64,000 nt of DNA from Pseudomonas sp. L5B5 (GCF_020520285.1 NZ_CP084742.1:372001-436000), one strand, 5' to 3'. Shown: positions 34,933 through 43,101, counted from the stretch's first letter. Numbers and translations: made by a program. The notes: generated by a model from the letters alone, not told the origin.

Positions 34933-35624
34933 CAGTGCCGGTCCGCTTCTACCAGGAGATAGCCAGCGCCCCGCACGGCCTGGATCTGCAGGTGCTGCAC
35001 GCCGAGCTCGGCCAGCTTGCGCCGCAGGTTGCACACGTGCACGTCCAGGCCACGGTCCAGGCGGGTGTAGATGCGATGCAGCACCTGCTGGTAGAGGAAG
35101 GGTTTGCTCAGGGTCTGCCCCGGATGCTCGCGCAGGGTCACCAGCAGGCGGTATTCGGAGCCGGTGAGGCCGGCGGCGCGGCCTTGGCTCAGCACGTCCT
35201 GGGCCTGGTCGTCGAAGGCGAGCAGCGGGTCCTGGGGATTCTCCGATTGCAACTGTACCCGGGCCATGCGCCGCAGCAGCGCATCGACCCGGGCATCCAG
35301 CTCGGCGAGGCTGAAGGGCTTGGGCAGGTAGTCGTCGGCGCCCCGGGTGAACCCGGTGATGCGGTCCTGCTCGGCACCCAGGGCCGACATCAGCATCACC
35401 GGGATGCCTTGTTCATGGCGCAGGGTGTCGAGCAGGGCCAGGCCGTCCAGGCCCGGCAGCATGATGTCCAGCAGCACCAGGTCGAATTGGGCGCTGCGCA
35501 GTGCTGCCAGCCCCTGGCGGCCGTCGGAGCACGTGGTGACGGCAAAGCCGCGCTGATGAAAGTGGCGTTCCAGGTCCTGGCGCAGCCGGGCGTCGTCTTC
35601 CACGAGAAGCAGATTGGGGGTCAT
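34932..35624 (-). CDS. pfeR: OmpR-type response regulator of ferric-enterobactin uptake
   Basis: 230 residues. Receiver with VEDDARL acidic pair, phospho-acceptor Asp in LVLLDIMLPG, and PKPFS Lys; winged helix with RGLDVHVCNLRRKLAELG. The ATG at 35624 gives the normal length; the frame stays open far upstream without conservation. A Fur-like site lies 44-58 bp upstream. It activates pfeA when enterobactin is present and iron is low. Confidence 0.87.
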   Translation of the reverse strand: MTPNLLLVEDDARLRQDLERHFHQRGFAVTTCSDGRQGLAALRSAQFDLVLLDIMLPGLDGLALLDTLRHEQGIPVMLMSALGAEQDRITGFTRGADDYLPKPFSLAELDARVDALLRRMARVQLQSENPQDPLLAFDDQAQDVLSQGRAAGLTGSEYRLLVTLREHPGQTLSKPFLYQQVLHRIYTRLDRGLDVHVCNLRRKLAELGVQHLQIQAVRGAGYLLVEADRH

Positions 35625-35667
35625 GGGGTGGGGTACTTTGTGCAAGCGGCTGGAGAGAGGATTTAAA

Positions 35668-35682
35668 TGAGAATGTTTAGCA
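35668..35682. promoter_or_regulatory. Fur-like box upstream of pfeR
   Basis: TGAGAATGTTTAGCA matches TGATAAT-N-ATTATCA at 11 of 14 positions, in the expected place for repression of the pfeRS operon by Fe-Fur. Confidence 0.55.
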
Positions 35683-35736
35683 TCCGCGAATAGTGAAGCA
35701 ATGCTCCGGGTGATGCAATTGCCATGATGGCCAGGG

Positions 35737-35750
35737 CTGATCGAGATCAA
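35737..35750. promoter_or_regulatory. Near-perfect Anr/Fnr box upstream of the DauR-like gene
   Basis: CTGATCGAGATCAA differs from TTGAT-N4-ATCAA at one base. Centred 91 bp upstream of the regulator start at 35835 and about 120 bp from pfeR on the other side. Confidence 0.4.
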
Positions 35751-35817
35751 ATAAACAAAAAGTTGAATATTCAACATGGTGTTGATATTTTTCGTCGATC
35801 GTTTTTTCGGAGTTCCC

Positions 35818-35838
35818 ATGTTTTCGGAGTTCTCATGA
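35818..35838 (+). other. Six-codon upstream ORF overlapping the DauR-like start
   Basis: ATG at 35818 encodes MFSEFS and stops at TGA 35836-35838, which overlaps the regulator's ATG at 35835 (ATGA). The segment TTTTCGGAGTTCCCATG (35804-35820) is nearly repeated as TTTTCGGAGTTCTCATG (35821-35837), so ribosome site and start have been duplicated in tandem. The arrangement would couple translation of the regulator to this mini-ORF. Confidence 0.55.
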
Positions 35839-36530
35839 GCCAACCGTCTCCCGCCGTCCTGGCCGAGCGCCAACTGGTCCTGCAAGTGCTGCACAGCACT
35901 TTGCAGATGCTGGCCGGGGTGGTCGGTCCCCATGTGGAAGTCGTCCTGCACGATCTCGACCGGCCCGAACGTTCGATCGTTGCCATCGCCAACGGCCATG
36001 TCACCGGGCGCCGGGTCGGTGGCCCGGTGCTGGGCGGCCCGCGCCAGGACCTGGGGTTCGCCGCAGTGATCCGGGCGTTGCAGGATCGTTCCGGCAGCAC
36101 GCCGCTGGTGCTGGAGAACTACCCGACCCTGGCCCCGGATGGCCGCGAGTTGCGCAGCTCCACGGTGATCTTCCGCGACAGCGGCGGGCAACCCTTCGCC
36201 AGCCTGTGCAGCAACAGCGACCTGAGCGGGATCGCCGCGGCCCATGCCTGCCTGGGGCAGATGCTGGGCCTGGGCAGTGCACCCGAACCGCGAGGCGACG
36301 AGCCCCAGGACATGGAACACCTGCTGGCCCAGATCATCCAGGGCGCCTGCCCGGAGCCCGGCGCCCGCTTGACCAAGCAACACAAGCTCGAAGCCGTGCG
36401 CCAGATGCAGGAGCGCGGCCTGTTCATCGTCAAGGGCGGCATCGAGAAGGCCGCCGCGGCCCTCGGCGTGACTCGCTACACCATCTACAACTACCTGGAC
36501 CAGATCCGCGCCGAAGGCGCTGAGGAATGA
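35835..36530 (+). CDS. YheO/DauR-type PAS-HTH transcriptional regulator
   Basis: 231 residues. N-terminal YheO-like PAS domain (VVGPHVEVVLHDL... SIVAIANGHVTGR) and a C-terminal HTH (GGIEKAAAALGVTRYTIYNYL), the DauR architecture. DauR represses D-arginine catabolism in P. aeruginosa; here the target is unknown. Start at 35835 with GGAG five bases upstream, overlapping the short upstream ORF. Its stop lies only 5 bp before the PhzF-family start, so the two are an operon. Confidence 0.87.
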   Translation: MSQPSPAVLAERQLVLQVLHSTLQMLAGVVGPHVEVVLHDLDRPERSIVAIANGHVTGRRVGGPVLGGPRQDLGFAAVIRALQDRSGSTPLVLENYPTLAPDGRELRSSTVIFRDSGGQPFASLCSNSDLSGIAAAHACLGQMLGLGSAPEPRGDEPQDMEHLLAQIIQGACPEPGARLTKQHKLEAVRQMQERGLFIVKGGIEKAAAALGVTRYTIYNYLDQIRAEGAEE

Positions 36531-36535
36531 CCGCG

Positions 36536-37321
36536 ATGCAGATCGATATCTTTCAAGTGGATGCCTTTACCTCCAGTGTCTTCGGCGGCAACCCGGCGGC
36601 GGTCTGCCCGCTGCAGGCCTGGCTGCCGGACGCGGTACTGCAGCGCATCGCCGAGGAGAACAACCTGTCCGAGACCGCCTACTTCGTGCCCAGCGGCGAT
36701 GGCTTCGAGCTGCGCTGGTTCACCCCGACGGTCGAGGTCGACCTGTGCGGCCATGCGACCCTGGCAGCGGCCTGGGTGTTGTTCGAGCAACTGGGCGAGC
36801 AGCGCGATGTGCTGCGCTTCGCCACCCGCAGCGGCGAGTTGCGGGTCAGCCGAGATGGAGGCTTGCTGTCCATGGACTTCCCGGCCAAGCAGCCCGAGGC
36901 GGTAGCCATGCCCTCGGCCTTGCTGCAGGCCCTGGGCCTGACCCGGGCCGAGGCGCTGTACCGCACCGACGACTACCTGCTGGTGGTGGACGACGAGCGC
37001 CTGCTGGATGAGCTCAAGCCGGACTTCGTGGCCCTGGCCCAGTTCGGCGTGCGCGGCATCGCCGTGACTGCGCCGTCCCGGGAGTTCGATTTCGTTTCCC
37101 GCTGGTTCGGCCCCAGCGTGGGGGTCAACGAAGACCCGGTCACCGGTTCCGCCCACACCTCGCTGGCGCCGTACTGGGCCGAGCGCCTGGGCAAGAACTT
37201 GCTGCGGGCGCAGCAGGGCGGGGCGCGCAAGGGCCAGCTGCAGTGCCAGGTGCTGGACAACGGGCGAGTGATCATCAGCGGCCATGGCGCCCTGTACCTG
37301 CGCGGCAGCATTTTCCTCTGA
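36536..37321 (+). CDS. PhzF-family isomerase/epimerase
   Basis: 261 residues. The catalytic Glu is in AEENNLSETAYF (Glu near residue 42), with the family DAFTSSVFGGNPAAV start, GHATLAAAW, and GVNEDPVTGSAH. PhzF enzymes catalyse proton shifts or isomerisations; only true PhzF makes phenazine, and no phz genes are here, so this is a generic member, perhaps acting on an amino-acid-derived compound. The start at 36536 is chosen because GAGGA is nine bases upstream; the ATG at 36527 overlaps the preceding stop and has no spacing. Confidence 0.88.
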   Translation: MQIDIFQVDAFTSSVFGGNPAAVCPLQAWLPDAVLQRIAEENNLSETAYFVPSGDGFELRWFTPTVEVDLCGHATLAAAWVLFEQLGEQRDVLRFATRSGELRVSRDGGLLSMDFPAKQPEAVAMPSALLQALGLTRAEALYRTDDYLLVVDDERLLDELKPDFVALAQFGVRGIAVTAPSREFDFVSRWFGPSVGVNEDPVTGSAHTSLAPYWAERLGKNLLRAQQGGARKGQLQCQVLDNGRVIISGHGALYLRGSIFL

Positions 37322-37327
37322 GGCGGC

Positions 37328-37351
37328 TCCCGGGAGTTCAGGCTCCCGGGA
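37328..37351 (+). terminator. Rho-independent terminator after the PhzF-family gene
   Basis: TCCCGGGAG-TTCAGG-CTCCCGGGA followed by TTATTTGTGT, six bases after the stop. Strong 9-bp stem with a T-rich tail. Confidence 0.8.
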
Positions 37352-37419
37352 TTATTTGTGTCAGGGCCTGGCGAGGTTTAGAGTCGCGTCTTTTTCGCCT
37401 GACCCGGAAGCTTCTGACA

Positions 37420-38064
37420 ATGGATTTGATCCGCGCCTTCTCCCGCCATTCAGCCAAGCCCCTGGCACTCGTGTTGAGCCTGTGGGCCGGTAGTTCGCTG
37501 GCGGGCAGCCTGAGCGACAGCCTGCTGCAATGCCAGCCGTCATTCTTCAAGGATCTGTACCAGCAGCGTGCCGAGCTCGGCCGGGTGGTGACTCTTGCGA
37601 GCGACGACAAACAGGGTATCGCCTGGATACCGGTGGCCGATCGGCGCGACGACTCGACCTCCACCGCCACCTTCTCCCGCCCGCTGCAAGACAAGGGCCT
37701 GAAGCTGACCGGCTACTACGACAGCGTGTTCGACCTTGGTAGCGAGGGCATCTACTACTTCTGGGGCCTGGAGATCGATGCCAGCCGGGAAGCGGTGATG
37801 GCCGCCATGCCCCAGGCCGGCTGGCAGGAGGCAGGCGAGTACTTCATCTCCCGGCCGCAGATCAAGGCCAGCGCCCAGGCGCCCTGGCAGGACAACCCCG
37901 CGGCGGTCTCCGAGATCGCCCCGGCTCCGGGCTCCGCGGAGAAGATTCTCATGCTCAGCGTGGAAGCCGGCAAGACCCGCATGCTCTGCTCGTTGCAAGG
38001 CAGCGTCGACGCCAAGTTGTTGCGCCAGGAGCGGCCAGATATGGCCCAGGGAGCCGGCCAATGA
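37420..38064 (+). CDS. Secreted hypothetical protein, 214 residues
   Basis: A signal peptide is clear (hydrophobic stretch ending GSSLAGS, cleavage near residue 28). The mature part carries few Cys and no family I recognise; segments IYYFWGLEIDASREAVMAAM and SVEAGKTRMLCSLQG look like an alpha/beta domain. It overlaps the next gene by 4 bp (ATGA at 38061), implying coupled translation with the lipoprotein. Together they probably form an envelope pair of unknown role. Confidence 0.72.
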   Translation: MDLIRAFSRHSAKPLALVLSLWAGSSLAGSLSDSLLQCQPSFFKDLYQQRAELGRVVTLASDDKQGIAWIPVADRRDDSTSTATFSRPLQDKGLKLTGYYDSVFDLGSEGIYYFWGLEIDASREAVMAAMPQAGWQEAGEYFISRPQIKASAQAPWQDNPAAVSEIAPAPGSAEKILMLSVEAGKTRMLCSLQGSVDAKLLRQERPDMAQGAGQ

Positions 38065-38540
38065 AGCGCCTGTGGTGGCTGGGTGGCTTGCTCCTGCTGG
38101 CGGGCTGCGCCCATGACCAGGCCCGCGATGCTGGCTCGGCACGTCCCGAGGCCATGTTCAAAGTGCTGGACACTCCGGAGTCGGTGACTTACTTCGCGGC
38201 CAACTCCCTGGCCTTGTATCAGAACAACCCGCATCTGCGGCAGTTCTACCTGATCAACAACTACAGCAAGCCCACCGATCCGGGCGATTCCAAACCCCTG
38301 ATCCACAGCTCGCGGGTGGTGCGGATCATCAACTGCGAGCGCGACGAGTCGGCGCAAATGGGCCGGGTGTATTTCTCCGAACCCTTCGCCCAGGGCGCGG
38401 AGGTCATGCGCAAGGAGGCCCATGCGCAATGGGCGGCCTTTCCCCGTCAGTCGGTGATCGGCGAGCTGCGCAACATGGCCTGTGGCATCGATGCGGCACG
38501 CTTGGGCGCGCCGCCGTTCAAGGGCCCCCAGGGCGATTGA
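38061..38540 (+). CDS. Putative lipoprotein, 159 residues
   Basis: A textbook lipoprotein signal: MKRLWWLGG, hydrophobic core, lipobox LAGC (Cys16). The mature domain contains two further Cys (INCERDE and NMACGID) that could form a disulfide in the periplasm. The residue after Cys16 is Ala, not Asp, so outer-membrane sorting is expected. Reminiscent of surface-adhesion CreA/CHP-type lipoproteins but not assignable. The start overlaps the upstream stop by 4 bp. Confidence 0.75.
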   Translation: MKRLWWLGGLLLLAGCAHDQARDAGSARPEAMFKVLDTPESVTYFAANSLALYQNNPHLRQFYLINNYSKPTDPGDSKPLIHSSRVVRIINCERDESAQMGRVYFSEPFAQGAEVMRKEAHAQWAAFPRQSVIGELRNMACGIDAARLGAPPFKGPQGD

Positions 38541-38550
38541 GGGCAGGGCG

Positions 38551-38859
38551 ATGGCAGCAGGACCGATACGCGAGAACAACCGCAAGATCACGCTCACCGC
38601 AGACCAGGCGTTGCAAGCCCTGGCGCAGCTGGAGTTCATCGTGCTGTCGCTGCACCGCATGGGCAGCCATTACGTGGACAAGCCTGTGGCGGACTACCAG
38701 CGCGCGACCACCGACTTCATCGACAACGAGCGCGTCACCGGGCGTCTGGCGCAGGTGCGCAGGATCCTCACCGAGCCCTTCGACCTGACCCTGGGCGAGG
38801 ACGACATGGATGACATCGAGCGGCATCTGCAAGGTGTCAAGCCCTGGCGCCCGGACTAG
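38551..38859 (+). CDS. Hypothetical protein, 102 residues
   Basis: Cytoplasmic-looking and helical, with no signal peptide. Segments LTADQALQALAQLEFIVLSL and TEPFDLTLGEDDMDDIERHL suggest a small helical-bundle protein. The ATG at 38551 is taken, 10 bp after the lipoprotein stop, with GAGGGCAGG upstream; longer in-frame starts overlap the preceding gene. No family recognised. It probably belongs to the 37420-39240 gene row. Confidence 0.65.
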   Translation: MAAGPIRENNRKITLTADQALQALAQLEFIVLSLHRMGSHYVDKPVADYQRATTDFIDNERVTGRLAQVRRILTEPFDLTLGEDDMDDIERHLQGVKPWRPD

Positions 38860-38895
38860 GGCAGGCCCCCACCGACTTTTTTGCAGGATCAGGAC

Positions 38896-39240
38896 ATGTC
38901 CAGAATCAGCATCGCCTTGATGGCCCCCAGCACCGACCTGGCGCTGGTGAAATTTCTCCACCAGCGCCTGGGCATGTCGCTGCGCATCGCCCGCGAGCAC
39001 TTGGGGCAGGGGCCCCAGGGGGTGTTCTACAGCGCCTGGCTGTTCCATAACGACCATGTGCAACGGGAACAGGAAGTGCGCGACATCCTGGCGTTCTTCG
39101 GCGCCGCCCAGTTGCCCTTGCGGGTGCTGGAGTGCATCTCGGACCCTGACCAGGCCGGCCCCGTTGGCCTGGACGACGAGCAGATCGATGAGCAACTGCT
39201 GCTCAACCTGCTGGAGGCCTGCGATGGCTGTTACGAATGA
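38896..39240 (+). CDS. Hypothetical protein, 114 residues
   Basis: Starts SRISIALMAPSTDLALVKFL and shows a betaalphabeta-like pattern with a Leu-rich acidic C-terminus (DDEQIDEQLLLNLLEAC). The segment ALVKFLHQRLGMSLRIAREHL resembles the ClpS/L7-L12-like VKEVREATGLGLKEA fold only faintly, so no function is claimed. The ATG at 38896 follows AGGATCAGG. Last gene of the same-strand row that begins at 37420. Confidence 0.62.
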   Translation: MSRISIALMAPSTDLALVKFLHQRLGMSLRIAREHLGQGPQGVFYSAWLFHNDHVQREQEVRDILAFFGAAQLPLRVLECISDPDQAGPVGLDDEQIDEQLLLNLLEACDGCYE

Positions 39241-39564
39241 TGCCGTCTGCCAGCAACACGCAGTCCCTCTGTTTCAAGTGTGGGTAAGTTGATCGCCAAC
39301 TAATTATAAGTTGGCTATTTATTTATATTGAAGTTTGATCTGTTTAACTTTAACGCATTAATTTGTCAACTAATTCCTGTGCCTGCCAAGGATGGTGGCG
39401 AGACTTTAAATTATTTCCTGCGGATCTTCCCGGGTTAATGGCTATTTGATATTCGCTGGCTATATTCAGGCTGTAGTCAATTGATGCATGCAGTTGCTGA
39501 ATGTCATCAAGAATAAAATGACAACGGTCAATAGTCGGGTCAAACATGACCCAGGGAGTCAGTC
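39241..39564. other. AT-rich intergenic region
   Basis: A 324-bp stretch, visibly AT-rich (for example TAATTATAAGTTGGCTATTTATTTATATTG is cut across 39301 onward), in sharp contrast to the flanks. It carries a doubtful minus-strand ORF at 39350-39547 and the promoter of the lipoprotein hydrolase at 39565. The composition suggests acquired DNA or a silenced (MvaT/H-NS-type) promoter. Confidence 0.6.
39350..39547 (-). CDS. Doubtful small ORF, 65 residues
   Basis: Opens MFDPTIDRCHFILDDIQQL, looks like a soluble helical protein with reasonable residue use (DYSLNIASEYQIAINPG), and lies in an AT-rich segment where chance ORFs are less common on this scale. No convincing Shine-Dalgarno precedes the ATG at 39547, and the start lies 18 bp from the divergent hydrolase gene. 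It could be real, but evidence is thin. Confidence 0.35.
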   Translation of the reverse strand: MFDPTIDRCHFILDDIQQLHASIDYSLNIASEYQIAINPGRSAGNNLKSRHHPWQAQELVDKLMR

Positions 39565-41172
39565 ATGGTGAGTCTGAAATGGGCAGGTATCTGGATTCTG
39601 GGCGTAAGTAGCGCCGGTTGTTCCGGGCCTGGCACAGTCATGGAACCCTATGAGTCGGCGTTGGGCGTGGAGAGCTCCAATGCCCAGAGTTTTCATTCCA
39701 GCCTGTACTTTCCCTCAGGCACGGCCTTGCATTACCCGGGCTACGTGGTAGCGCTGGAAAAGAGCTCGCAGGACACAGTGGGCGGGCCCAGGCCCTATCC
39801 CCAGGTCAGCTTCGTCAAGAGCGGGCAGTACATCCAGGCCGAGCAACCAAGTCGCTGGGGAACGCCCAGCCAGATCGATCGCTTCCAGAATAGCGACTCC
39901 AAGGCCATGTTCGTGTCGCATATCATCAAGAACTCGATAGCCAGGGATGATCATGACGGTCATGTTCCTTACTTCTCCAAGAACCACTGCTTTGTATATA
40001 ACGCTTATGCCGCCAAACCCCTGGCCTTGATTCGCAAGGATTACGATCTTGCCAAGATAAGTGATTGGCATGCCTGTAAGGTTTCTACCAACCTGGACAA
40101 GGTGGATGCGAAGAAGTATCAACTTTATGACTATGGAAAGTATGCGCTGGTATCGCTACAAGATAACTTGATCGGTGATCTGAAACAGGGGGATTACACC
40201 CATGTGCTGGTAATAGTGATGGGCTGGAACACCGCGCAACAGGAAGCCATTCGCAACTTCAACGATCTGACCGGCAACTTGATGGCGGCTTCGCTGGAGG
40301 CTGCCAATGGCCAGCAGGAAAGTCCCATCGACCGCACCAGGGCGATCCAGCCCTTGGCCAAGGACCGTCCTGCCGGCAGTTTCCGGCCCCTGGTGATCGG
40401 CGTCACCTGGCCTTCCTACTGGTCCAACTCGTTCGGCAACGTGTTCAGTTATTCCAACAAGGCCAACGACGCCGACGAGATCGGTTTGTCTTGGTTGAAC
40501 AAGCTGCTCAACGAAACCATCCCGCGCAGCCTCGAAGCTTCCGGCAGCCACGCCCGGGTGGTGGCCCTGGGGCACAGCTTCGGTGCTCGCGCCATGACCC
40601 GGGCGGTGTTCAGTTCGCCGGCACTGGTGCCTTTGCAAGGTGGCTTTCCCGACCAGTCCATGGTGACCAGCCCGGTGGACCTGGCGGTGGGCCTGCAGGG
40701 AGCCATGAGCATCAACCGGTTTGCGGCGCAGCTGGGCAGTGAAGGTGCTCCCTACCGTGACTTCGCGCGGCTGGGCAAGACCAAGATCGTCCTGACGGCC
40801 GCCACCGAGGACTCGGCCACGGGCGCGCCCTTTGTGGTCTGGACCGATCCTGCCGGCTCCATCGGCTCCTACCGCAAGGCCTGTGAGCAGGCCGGCTCGG
40901 TGTACCGGCCGATATTCGACTGCATGACCGCGTCCGACACTTCCGCCACGACGGGGGGCCGGTTCGAGGTTTGCAAGTATGGCCAACCAGGTTGTGTCGA
41001 CCCGTTCGAGGGTGCCGGCCAGGGGCACAAGGTGGCCTATATCGACGCTTCGAACGGCATCACCCAGTTCAACTCGCCCGGATCGGGTGGCGGTGCCCAC
41101 AGCGACATCTACCGCCTGCCCATGGGGCGCCTGCTGTGGAAGCTGGTGGAGCAGTACGCGCCTGCTCGTTGA
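39565..41172 (+). CDS. Putative lipoprotein with alpha/beta hydrolase domain
   Basis: 535 residues. Signal with a lipobox-like SAGC at Cys19. The C-terminal two thirds hold an alpha/beta hydrolase: strand VLVIVMGWN, strand RPLVIGVTWPSYW, and nucleophile elbow GHSFG (Ser about 332), followed by ARAMTRAVFS. A late His (GGGAHSDIY) could complete the triad. Substrate unknown: lipase, esterase or depolymerase. Start has GGAG ten bases upstream. The N-terminal third is less GC-rich than neighbours and follows the AT-rich gap, hinting at transfer. Confidence 0.72.
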   Translation: MVSLKWAGIWILGVSSAGCSGPGTVMEPYESALGVESSNAQSFHSSLYFPSGTALHYPGYVVALEKSSQDTVGGPRPYPQVSFVKSGQYIQAEQPSRWGTPSQIDRFQNSDSKAMFVSHIIKNSIARDDHDGHVPYFSKNHCFVYNAYAAKPLALIRKDYDLAKISDWHACKVSTNLDKVDAKKYQLYDYGKYALVSLQDNLIGDLKQGDYTHVLVIVMGWNTAQQEAIRNFNDLTGNLMAASLEAANGQQESPIDRTRAIQPLAKDRPAGSFRPLVIGVTWPSYWSNSFGNVFSYSNKANDADEIGLSWLNKLLNETIPRSLEASGSHARVVALGHSFGARAMTRAVFSSPALVPLQGGFPDQSMVTSPVDLAVGLQGAMSINRFAAQLGSEGAPYRDFARLGKTKIVLTAATEDSATGAPFVVWTDPAGSIGSYRKACEQAGSVYRPIFDCMTASDTSATTGGRFEVCKYGQPGCVDPFEGAGQGHKVAYIDASNGITQFNSPGSGGGAHSDIYRLPMGRLLWKLVEQYAPAR

Positions 41173-41208
41173 GGCGGCGGCAACGAGGCGCTGAGGGAGG
41201 GCGAGTGT

Positions 41209-41904
41209 TCAGACCTTCAGCGCCTTGAGCAGCGTTGCGAAGGCTGTCTTGCGCAGATGGGCCTCGTTCTTCCAGGTCGTCATGATGGTGCTCAGGGTCA
41301 GGTCGTCGATGGCGGGCAATGGGTACCACTGGCCCTCCAGGTACAGCTGGATGTCTTGCTGGGGAATGTGCAGGTTGTCGTCATTGCAGATGATGTATCG
41401 ACTCCCCTGATTGGCCTGGGTCTGGTCGAGATGGTTCTGTCGGCCAACCAAGGCTGCAGTGGTCTTCCTGTAGCGGGTCAGCAAACACAGCAACATCTTG
41501 TCGGCACAAGCCACTGGCATGCCGTTATCGGTACGGACGACCTGGCGATGAAAACTGTTGATCTTGGCTCGCCCGTCGTTGAACGAGTCGTAGTAATAGA
41601 AGGCATACACCAGGGCGCCGCCTGCGGCGGCCTGTTGAAGAGGAAGATTCCTCACCAGGTCCTGGGACGGCAGCCCTTTCGGGTTGCGACAGGTCACGCG
41701 AAACTCGGTGGTAAAAAAATCTCCCCACCCATTGGCGGCCTCGGTCCTGTAGTAGAAGTCGCCCGCTGGTTCGTGAGCGCAGGTCTGCATGGTTGCCAGC
41801 AAATCCGTGAGCGTCGGTGGGGCGGGCTCGGGTATTGCCGCTGGCAGTGAAAGGGGCGTTGCCGAGGCATTACGGCCAAACAGACGCTTGATCCATTCGA
41901 TCAT
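41209..41904 (-). CDS. Hypothetical protein, 231 residues
   Basis: No family recognised. The N-terminus (MIEWIKRLFGRNASA) is an amphipathic helix rather than a signal peptide, followed by a Pro/Ala linker (residues 17-30), then a globular domain rich in aromatic residues (ALVYAFYYYDSFNDGR, IQLYLEGQWYPLPAIDDL). The ATG at 41904 has AAGGATG upstream. It converges with the lipoprotein hydrolase (36-bp gap); a toxin-immunity or effector-partner relation is possible but speculative. Confidence 0.62.
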   Translation of the reverse strand: MIEWIKRLFGRNASATPLSLPAAIPEPAPPTLTDLLATMQTCAHEPAGDFYYRTEAANGWGDFFTTEFRVTCRNPKGLPSQDLVRNLPLQQAAAGGALVYAFYYYDSFNDGRAKINSFHRQVVRTDNGMPVACADKMLLCLLTRYRKTTAALVGRQNHLDQTQANQGSRYIICNDDNLHIPQQDIQLYLEGQWYPLPAIDDLTLSTIMTTWKNEAHLRKTAFATLLKALKV

Positions 41905-41980
41905 CGGGCATTCATCCTTGAAGAGCCGGGCTCGCCAGAGGAGCCCGGTGGGTGTGCAGGCCACAGAGGCGGCGGTGGGG

Positions 41981-42535
41981 TCAGCGCTGGCTCGACCAGT
42001 ACTGGTGCAACTGGCGGGCGGCCGGCTCGATGCTCGCCACCTGCTGCTGGTGCCGGGCGATATCCAGGTCTGCCGGCAACTCGAAATTGTCCTGTTCGGC
42101 GCAGTCGGTGATGGCTTGCAGCAAGGCGGTCTGCGGTGCAGGCATCTGCGGCCAGTTGCCCACCGCGACCCCGCGCAGGTAGCCGAAGCACCATTCCTCG
42201 GCCAGCAGCAACGGCTGGCCCTGGTGCTCGGTGGCTTCCAGGCGCGCCTTGAACACTGCGGCGTCGCTGTCCAGTTGCACCGCCAGGCTGTTGATGTGGC
42301 GCACGCACAGGTCGATGAACTGCCGGCATTCCTGCGGGGTTTCCCAGGCCGGGTTCTCGCCGCCCCAGATCCCCGGGAACCACTCGGCGATATCCACCTG
42401 GGCTGGGCCCGACACCAGGGCGGTGAAGTAGCCGTCCAGCTCGCAGGGGTTGAGTACCGAGTGGTCGTCGCCGTACTTGAGCAGGGTGTCTTCGATCGCG
42501 TCGAAGTCGGCGGCGTTCAGAGGGGTGTTTTGCAT
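41981..42535 (-). CDS. UPF0149/YecA-YgfB family protein
   Basis: 184 residues. The family core is clear: CELDGYFTALVSGPAQVDIAEWFPGIWG near the N-terminus and EEWCFGYLRGVAVGNW in the middle. It lacks the C-terminal SEC-C zinc motif that some YecA members carry. Function unknown; the E. coli and P. aeruginosa YgfB proteins are implicated in regulation. The start at 42535 follows GGACCTCC weakly but gives the usual N-terminus. Confidence 0.85.
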   Translation of the reverse strand: MQNTPLNAADFDAIEDTLLKYGDDHSVLNPCELDGYFTALVSGPAQVDIAEWFPGIWGGENPAWETPQECRQFIDLCVRHINSLAVQLDSDAAVFKARLEATEHQGQPLLLAEEWCFGYLRGVAVGNWPQMPAPQTALLQAITDCAEQDNFELPADLDIARHQQQVASIEPAARQLHQYWSSQR

Positions 42536-42606
42536 GATGGAGGTCCCGGAAAAATCAGCGGCGATTTTCAGGCTTCGGCTCGTGTGCTGCAAGCGTCGGT
42601 TCCGTC

Positions 42607-43008
42607 TCAAGCATCCCGGAGCAGGTCCTGGGCGTCGAGCAGGCGGTAGGCGATTTCCGGACGGTTTTCCATGGCCCGGCGGATTGCCGCAGGAATGTTC
42701 TGCCGGGTCTTGCGGCACAGCCCGGGATGCTCCGCCAGGACAATGGCGATGCCGCGCATGCTGCGCACCTCATTGTCGCTGGGGGTGATCTGCAGGCGAA
42801 TCCCCAGCTGCTGGTACATCCGACGCTGCATGTGCTCCAGGTCGGCCAGGTCCTGGAGGTTTTCCAGGCGTTCGACCAGGCGCTTTTCTTCCTGGCGCGT
42901 GAGGTTGAGGATGCGCAGGTCGGCTCCGGGAGTGTCCAGCAGTTGCTCGCGCTGGCAGACGCAGGCGCCGGGCGGACAGGGTTGGCGGATCGCGGTGCTT
43001 GGATTCAT
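42607..43008 (-). CDS. Hypothetical protein with CxxxCxC-type N-terminus
   Basis: 133 residues. It opens with a Cys cluster (CPPGACVCQREQLL, three Cys in residues 11-18) and continues as a helical, Arg-rich protein (LTRQEEKRLVERLENLQDLADLEHM). The Cys cluster could bind zinc or a metal cluster. No family recognised, but a seeming Pseudomonas-specific conserved type. The stop lies 71 bp upstream of the UPF0149 gene on the same strand, so the two may be co-transcribed. Confidence 0.65.
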   Translation of the reverse strand: MNPSTAIRQPCPPGACVCQREQLLDTPGADLRILNLTRQEEKRLVERLENLQDLADLEHMQRRMYQQLGIRLQITPSDNEVRSMRGIAIVLAEHPGLCRKTRQNIPAAIRRAMENRPEIAYRLLDAQDLLRDA

Positions 43009-43101
43009 GGGAATCCATCATAGCGGCGGCGTTCGGGCTTTCGCAGCTAAATCTGCATCGGGCCGGCAACGGTTTGGCAGTCTTGGAAAGGGGGAAGGGA
43101 A

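Noticed and set aside
36536..37321. Phenazine biosynthesis role for the PhzF-family gene
   Set aside because: No other phz genes in the window; PhzF-fold enzymes are mostly unrelated to phenazines.
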